From Casuarina equisetifolia (Eukaryota; Streptophyta; Magnoliopsida; Fagales; Casuarinaceae): 64,000 nt of DNA. Position numbers and translations under genes: made by a program. The notes below the pieces were generated by a model that was not told the DNA's origin, ran no database searches, and saw only the letters and a list, made by a program, of their open reading frames with translations. Positions 58,001 through 64,000 of this stretch are shown here, piece by piece (the first letter of the stretch is position 1; every line of letters starts with the position of its first letter). Location: assembly GCA_028551475.1 (NCBI GenBank), contig CM052362.1, positions 2,860,166 to 2,924,165 on the forward strand, given 5' to 3'.

Positions 58001-59570
58001 TACCTAATCTTAGGCATGTGTTGAACAAAGACCCTCGTTAATTTTTCAGCTTCCAAAATTTATGAAAAGTATAAGGTAGTAATTGTCAGAACTTGAAAAG
58101 TTTATTTCAAACATCCGTAGGTAGGCAGTTGATGCAATTGGAGGATCATGTTATAACTAATTGTAGGGTGAAGGAAATTGTTCTAGAGGACGAAGCATAA
58201 CAACCAAGTAATCAAATCATTTTACTTGAAGATTCATTTTGTATGTTTATTGAATCTTGTTAAAATCTTATGAGTATATTTCAATATAATATGCTGGAAA
58301 AAACTTTATGTAGAGGATTATGGCTCATTGGAACAAGTATTTGAGCTTCAGGGACTGAATGTTGAAGAAAGCCTTATTAAAACTACTATTCTACTGGAAA
58401 TATTGATAATGCATGGTCTACCTTATCTTAGGCATGTGTTGAACAAAGACCCCCATTAATTTTTCAGCTTCCAAAATCTATGAAAAGTATAGGGTAGTAA
58501 TTGTCATAATTTGAAAAGTTTATTTTAAATCCATAGGTAGGCAGTTGATGCATATTGAGGATCTTGTTATAACTAATTGTGGGGTGGAGGAAATTGTTGC
58601 AAGGGATGAAGCAGAACAACCAAGTGATCAAATCATTCTCCCTCAAGATTCCTTTTGCAAGCTTAAGAGGATGCTTATTGAATGTTGTCAAAATCTTATG
58701 AGCATATTTGAATATAATATGCTGGAAAGATTTCCAAATCTATAAGAACTTTGTGTCAAAACTACTATTTAATTGAAAATATTGATAATGTGTGGTCTAC
58801 CTAATCTTAGGCATGTGTGGAACAAAGACCCCGATGGATTTTTAAGCTTCCAAAATCTATGAAAAGTATAAGGTAGTAACTATTAGGGTTTAAAAAGTTT
58901 ATTTCCAGCCTCTATAGCCAGATAATTGATGCAATTGGAGCATTTCGTTATAACTAATTGTGGGGTGGAGAAAATTGTTGTAGGAGATGAAGCAAAACAA
59001 TCTAGTGATCAAATCATTTTCCCTTAAGATTCTTTTTGTAAGTTTAAGAGGATATTTATTGAATCTTGTGAGAAGCTTAGGAGCATATTCCAATCTAATA
59101 TATTGAAAAGATTTCAAAATCTAGAAGAACTTTTTATAAAGGATTGTGGCTCATTGGAACAAGTATTTGACCTTCAGGGACTAAATGCTAAAGAAAGCCA
59201 TATCAAAATTGCTACTTAGTTGAAAATATTGAAAATGCATGGTCTACCTAATCTTAGGCATGTATGAAACAAAGACCTTGGTGCATTTTTCAAGTTTCAA
59301 AATCTACAAAAAGTAGAGGGTTCTAATTATTAGAGTTTGAAAAGTTCATTTCTAGCCTTTATAGCTAGGAAGTTGATGTAATTGGAGAATCTTATTATAA
59401 CTAATTGTGGGGTGGAGAAAATTGTTGTGAGGGAAGAAGTGGAAAAACCAACGGATTAAATCATTTTCCCTTAAGTGAGGTTCTTGCATCTTGAACATCT
59501 ACCAAGATTAAAGTAGTTTCTCCACATGGGCATGCTTCAAGTGATGAAGGATTTTTCGATAAGGTATGAG
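55050..59570 (+). pseudogene. NLR LRR array: about ten ~440-bp intronless modules, decayed
   Basis: It opens NFETLKICNMVELKIIWPSYF. The module start (MLERFxNLEELCVxDCGSLEQVF) then recurs near 55208, 55651, 56083, 56519, 56965, 57412, 57856, 58290, 58720 and 59100. Each module continues ESHIETAIQLEILIMYGLPN, LRHVWNKDPNQFF, NCQSLKSLFPTSIA and LEDLVITNCGVEEIV.. before the next. This is the HVWNKDP-type LRR found in plant CNL C-termini. Almost every module has its own stops or slips, so the array cannot be translated. A terminal LRR piece and donor-like GTATGAG end it near 59570. It differs in sequence and period from the spliced 650-bp modules of the intact NLR. Confidence 0.87.
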
Positions 59571-60285
59571 CCCTAACTAGTTTCGCAAACATGTTAGTGG
59601 AGGAATTAGTATGCTTATAAATGGAAAGAACATATCATTTATGCCATTTATTAAATTCAATCCTGAAACTGCAAGTAAAAAGTGGGCGGCCATCCGGTTT
59701 GAACGACCAAAACTTTGGGTCTTTTCTCAGTCAAAACTATGTAACTAATCTGCCTAGAGATGTGTTGTTTTGATTGATTTATCATTCTATATTGTTGATT
59801 TGATGGATCTGGATTGTGTTTAATTAACTAATGAGATCTTGAAGTTAAAGAGTTTAATAATTTAAAATTGGTTTGACTATCCATTATTGATAATTTAGAT
59901 TTCGTATTGAAATCTGAAAAATAAAATTAGTTATTTTTAAGAGATTATGATTATATGTAAAGAAAAATAAAATTTGGGTTAGGCATGAAGCGAAATTTGG
60001 GAAATTTGGTATTTTGGACTAAATTGTCTTGGGGAACTTCAGGAATTAAGTTAACGATTGAATCATGCTATGAGATGTCTAATGATCAATTAACGTTGAT
60101 TATAATTTGATAGAAAAATTAAAGAATTTAAAATTTTTGTTGAATTCGTAATTGACAGTTCCTTTGGGATTCAAGCAACAGTCCCAAGTTAAATTCTTAA
60201 ATAGGTCATGGTTGGTGACTACTTATTTTAGCAAACTCTTAAATACTTGATATGATATTATTATTATGTATGTCAATAACATAGA
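59571..60285 (+). repeat. NLR 3' flank, copy after the first array end
   Basis: It contains ggcatgaagcgaaatttggg, ggtattttggac and the start of a 490-type unit (ggttggtgactactta..tttagcaaactctta at about 60210-60245). It matches 26440-26830 and 61160-61765. Confidence 0.7.
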
Positions 60286-60289
60286 GGAT

Positions 60290-61152
60290 TAATTATGCAA
60301 GTTGCCTTTCCTAATTTGAAAAACTTGAAAATCTACAATGTGGTTAAGTTGAAAATCAAATGGCCAAGTCATTTTTTTGTAGATTTTTTAACAAGCTTAT
60401 AGAGATGCATATTAAATCTTTTAAAAACTTACGAGCATATTCCAATCTAATATGTTGGAAAAAAATTTTAAAATCTTACGAGCATATTCCAATCTCATAT
60501 GTTGGAAAAAAATTTTAAAATCTAGGAGAACTCTGATTGTGGCTCATTGGTTTGACCTTTAAAGCTTGAATGTTAAAGAAAGACATATCAAAACTTTATT
60601 TAATTGAACATATTGATAACATGTGGTCTACCTAATCTTAGGCATGTGTAGAATAAATACCCTAGTGAATTTTTTAGCTTCCAAAATCTACGACAAGTAG
60701 AGGCTAGTAACTGTCAGAGTTTAAAAAGTTTATTTCTAGCCTCCGTAGAAAGACAATTGATGCAATTGGAGTTTCTTTTTATAACTAAATGTAGGGTGGA
60801 GGAAATTGTTACAGATGAGGCAGCACAATCAATGGATCGACTCATATTCCCCCAAGTAAGGCTCCTCACTCTTCGGGATCTGCCAAGATTAAAGCAATTT
60901 CACCTAGGACTACATATATCCGAATCACCAAAGCTACAAGGAATTAAAGTAAAAGGGTGTCCATTTGTTTGCCTACTTAAAAGGAAAGAAGGGAAACTTA
61001 AAAAATGCCAACCCAAGACTTACGACAAACAAGTGCATTTCTCATTTGCTACGGTAAGGGCCTTAACTAATTTGACTAAACGTATTGGTGGAAGTAGTAG
61101 AAATAATATTACTCATAAATGGAATAAACATATCTTCTATGCCATATCTTAA
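60290..61152 (+). pseudogene. Second copy of the NLR C-terminal end
   Basis: The module start (ttgcctttcctaatttgaaaa..) and one shortened HVWNKDP-type module are followed by an open terminal piece (60757-61152). That piece reads KCRVEEIVTDEAAQSMDRL, LTLRDLPRLKQFHLGLHIS and KLQGIKVKGCPFVCLL, with a donor-like ACG|GTAAGG at 61053. It parallels 59400-59590. This shows that the last 1.5 kb of the locus, gene end plus 3' flank, was duplicated. Confidence 0.8.
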
Positions 61153-61159
61153 ATTTCAA

Positions 61160-61765
61160 GCCTATGTTGTTATTTTGGGTGATTTATTAGTCTATATTGT
61201 TAATTCGAAGGATTTGAATTGCCTATAATTAACTAATGGGATATAGAACTTAAAGTTCTTAATAATTCAAAAAATTAGGAATTCTTATGTTTGGTTTGAT
61301 TATCCATTACTGATAATAGGATTGCATTGAATTTTTGAAGTACTTTTAGTTATTTGTTACAAGTTACAATTAACTTGCAAGAAAAATAGAATTTGGGCTA
61401 GCCATAAAGTGGAACTTGGGGAATTTGGTGTTGTTGAATCATATTGTTTTAGGTTGACAATTGAATTATGTTATAAGAGGTCTTATGTTTTATTCACTTT
61501 GATTAGAATTTATTAGGAAATGGAAGAATTTAAAGTTTTAGTTTGATATAGAAATTAGGAGTTCCTTTAGAATTCTTACAACGGTCGTTGGTTAACGGCT
61601 TAAACAAGTAGTTATTGGTGACTACTTGCATTGGCAAACTCTTTAATTTGCATTTTGGATTATGAGGATATTATAATTCAGTTACATAGAAGTTTTGCGA
61701 TATTTTTTGTTTGCATTGATGTTTGATTGTCTTTTCTATTAAAATCAAAAGGCAAAGGTCAGAAT
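61160..61765 (+). repeat. NLR 3' flank with 490-type unit, second copy
   Basis: attaacttgcaagaaaa, ggggaatttggtgttgttga, then ggttaacggcttaaac, ttgcattttggattatgagg and ttctattaaaatcaaaag. The unit is cut at about 61765 by Copia-derived sequence before the acidic frame. Confidence 0.75.
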
Positions 61766-61769
61766 TTGT

Positions 61770-63440
61770 TACACTATAATCATATCTCGACCTCAGTCTT
61801 GAAAATCTTGATTTTCTCAAGAAATTCATACTTTTCCTTAATCAAGTATAGATAACTACAATGAAAAAAATCATCTATAAATATAATAAAATATACATTT
61901 TTGCATAAGGTTGCTATATAGGATCCACTAATATTAGTGTGAATAACCTCTAATAGGTCAAAACTACGAATTGTAGACTTTTTCTTTATCTTGATCATTT
62001 TACCTCTACAACAATTAACACATCTCTAGATTATCTTTAAGAGGAGGAAGGATGTTAAATTTTATTAGTCTTTCCACCCTCTCTCTAGAGATGTGACAAA
62101 GCTTTTATGTCACAATGTGTATGATTGCTCCTTAGGTAGAGTTGTTTTGGAAATAACTTTCTCGATATTGTAGACATTATAGGAATACAAATATAATTGA
62201 TATTATTCATATGATAAAACACAAGATCCAACTTGATTTGAATTACAAAATAAATTAACCATAGAATTCTTTATTTTAAAAGCATAACCATCCATGTTCA
62301 AAACAAAAATTGAAATCAAATTTTGCCTAAAAGACAATACATAAAAAGTGTTCTTTAACATCATTTTAAAACCAAAATCAAGTATTAAAATAATGTCTCC
62401 CACAAATTCTACACGAACTTTGTTATTCTTCCCAACCGAAAGCCATAGTTCATCTTTACTTGGTTTCTTCTTGTTCATGAACTCTTGGATGATAAAAATG
62501 ACATGATTAGTTACACCTCAATTGAGTCACTAAGAATTTGATAGGGCTATAGATAAATTAGATTCACAAACTAAAACCAAAAAACTATTACCTTTAGGCT
62601 TGTGCTTTAAAAGCTAAGCTTTCTACTTGTTGTACTTCTTCATGCGACTTTTTTTTCTTACAGAAGTAATAACAATCACTATCTTTCTTGAAGAGTGACT
62701 TCTTAACCCTAACTTTATTACTAGATGGACGTACATTCCTAGAGCTTAAAGGAGTACCTGGATGACCTTGAGAAGTTGCTCATCTACCTTTACCCAAACT
62801 AGAGTTAGGCGAATACGTAACCATATGCGACTAATCTTTCTTCAACTTTTCTTCTTCAATAATAACTTTAGTAATAAGGTCATTAAAAGACCAACTCACA
62901 TCCTGATTATTATATGTAGTCTTGATAATTTCAAATTTTGGTGGAAGAGAATTGAGGGTGTGATGAACAACATAAGCATCAAGAAGAATAACTTCTAATG
63001 CTTAAGCTTGGTTTAGAAATCAACCATTCTAATGATGTAATGCTTTACATCACTAGTACCATCATACCTTATACTATAAAGTGCTTGAAGAAGAGACCTA
63101 GTTTCAGCATTCGAGGAGACACAATACCTGAGTTCTATAGCCTTCATAAATTCCTTAATTGTACCATTAATAGGCAATCCACTTTTGAGGTGATCCAAAA
63201 TTGACTTCTTCATTGATAATAAACAAATATGATTATTCTTTGTCCATACCTCAAATGCCTTCTTCTACTCATTTGTGCTTTCATTAGTGAGAGCAATTGG
63301 CATATCTGTAGTTAAGGTAGAATGAGCACCTACCATTTCCATAGCAAACATAATTTCTTCCTTCCATTTTTTAAAGTTCGAACCCATGAGAGTCTCAATG
63401 GAGATTAAGTGGTTGTTGATGGAAAAAATGACTAAAATTA
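61770..63440 (-). mobile_element. Old Copia gag-pol fragment
   Basis: Leftwards on the minus strand: gag (SILDHLKSGLPINGTIKEFM, LQALYSIRYDGTSDVKHYI, 63213-63013), a decayed zinc knuckle (CYYFCKKKKSHEE, about 62660), protease-side sequence (KDELWLSVGKNNKVRVEFVG, LKNTFYVLSFRQNLIS, 62478-62203), pre-integrase (ISRERVERLIKFNILPPL, about 62070) and the start of integrase (LLEVIHTNISGSY, 61930). Frames shift and stop repeatedly. The rest of integrase, RT and RNase H are missing. No LTR pair was found. Confidence 0.82.
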
Positions 63441-64000
63441 AGCCAATACAAGGTTAGTAATATATGAGTACAACATGAATTCAATCACATGAGCACATTC
63501 TTAGAGAATCACAAACTCTATCATGTAAACACCTTTAAGCAGAATACATAACAAGTAATTGTAAAATCTAAGCATAGTAAAGGCCATGAGACTATTTTAA
63601 TTTTCATAATCTACCACCATTGGATATATAGACTAATCCAATTAGTCTAAGCTCATGCATTTCTAACTATGAAACCCTCTATGTTCTAATATATAATCAC
63701 CTCATTTGGGAATATGACTACACATTAAAACTAGAGACATCTCTCATCCACATGAGAAAAAACCTTTTGAACACAATTAAGTTGTGCCACTTTGGTAGTT
63801 ACAACCTAATTAGATCATTATCATATTGTAGGACATACTTTATGTACTCATTAGAACAATATATTAACACAATTAACTAAATACATGTTTTATCTTAATG
63901 TACGATAATAACATACTTATTATGGGTTGAAACAAAATCTAATGCTTAAATAACATGATATCACCACAAAAAACATGTTTTTATCATAACTTAGGCATGT
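63441..64000. other. AT-rich end of window
   Basis: No gene was seen. It lies on the gag side of the old Copia fragment and may include its leader or LTR, which the window edge prevents me from testing. Confidence 0.35.

Noticed and set aside
1..64000. tRNA or rRNA genes
   Set aside because: No cloverleaf-like or rRNA-like conserved words were noticed; the tRNA-like words are retrotransposon primer-binding sites only.

Overview
The window looks like AT-rich nuclear DNA of a dicot plant. The evidence is spliced genes with GT/AG introns, coiled-coil NBS-LRR (CNL) resistance genes of the RPS2/RPS5/At4g27190-like type, Ty1/Copia elements, a TRIM element and a plant-type LINE fragment. The species cannot be named from the sequence. 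No rRNA, tRNA or CRISPR array was recognised.

Layout. 1-3.8 kb is a satellite-like array of a ~490-bp unit, closed by a small TRIM element. 4.1-16 kb is a graveyard of NLR pieces (degenerate P-loops near 4.17, 6.62 and 9.59 kb, a CC/NBS scrap at 7.6 kb, LRR scraps), duplicated flanking blocks, a LINE fragment (minus strand) and an ankyrin-repeat pseudogene (minus strand). 16.9-26.4 kb is the only NLR that looks functional: a 929-codon CC-NBS-LRR exon, one 179-codon LRR exon, a dead exon, then seven tandem exon-intron LRR modules of about 650 bp, all phase 0. The predicted protein is about 2,250 residues.

29.8-42.3 kb holds exons of a HEATR6-like HEAT-repeat gene. It carries premature stops and is cut off at both ends, so it is a pseudogene or gene fragment. 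One of its introns carries a 5.3-kb Copia element on the minus strand (30573-35880, 5-bp target duplication CTCTA). 42.67-48.17 kb is a second, young and apparently intact Copia element on the plus strand (689-bp LTRs, target duplication CTTTC, 1,333-codon gag-pol). It lies inside a small minus-strand reading frame for a putative secreted peptide.

48.6-61.8 kb is the wreck of a second NLR locus: an LRR end fused to a CC domain, a broken NBS, LRR pieces carrying a solo LTR, then about ten decayed copies of a different ~440-bp LRR module and two copies of the C-terminal end and 3' flank. 61.8-64 kb is an old minus-strand Copia gag-pol fragment and AT-rich sequence.

The most interesting themes are: (i) two independent LRR-module amplifications in neighbouring NLRs, one by whole phase-0 exons and one by intronless repeats; (ii) a 490-bp tandem array that appears to derive from NLR 3' flanks and keeps a 31-codon acidic reading frame in six of seven copies; (iii) four TAG stops in the older Copia element that all fit CAG-to-TAG change, as expected from methylcytosine deamination. 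All calls are by eye; no database search was run.
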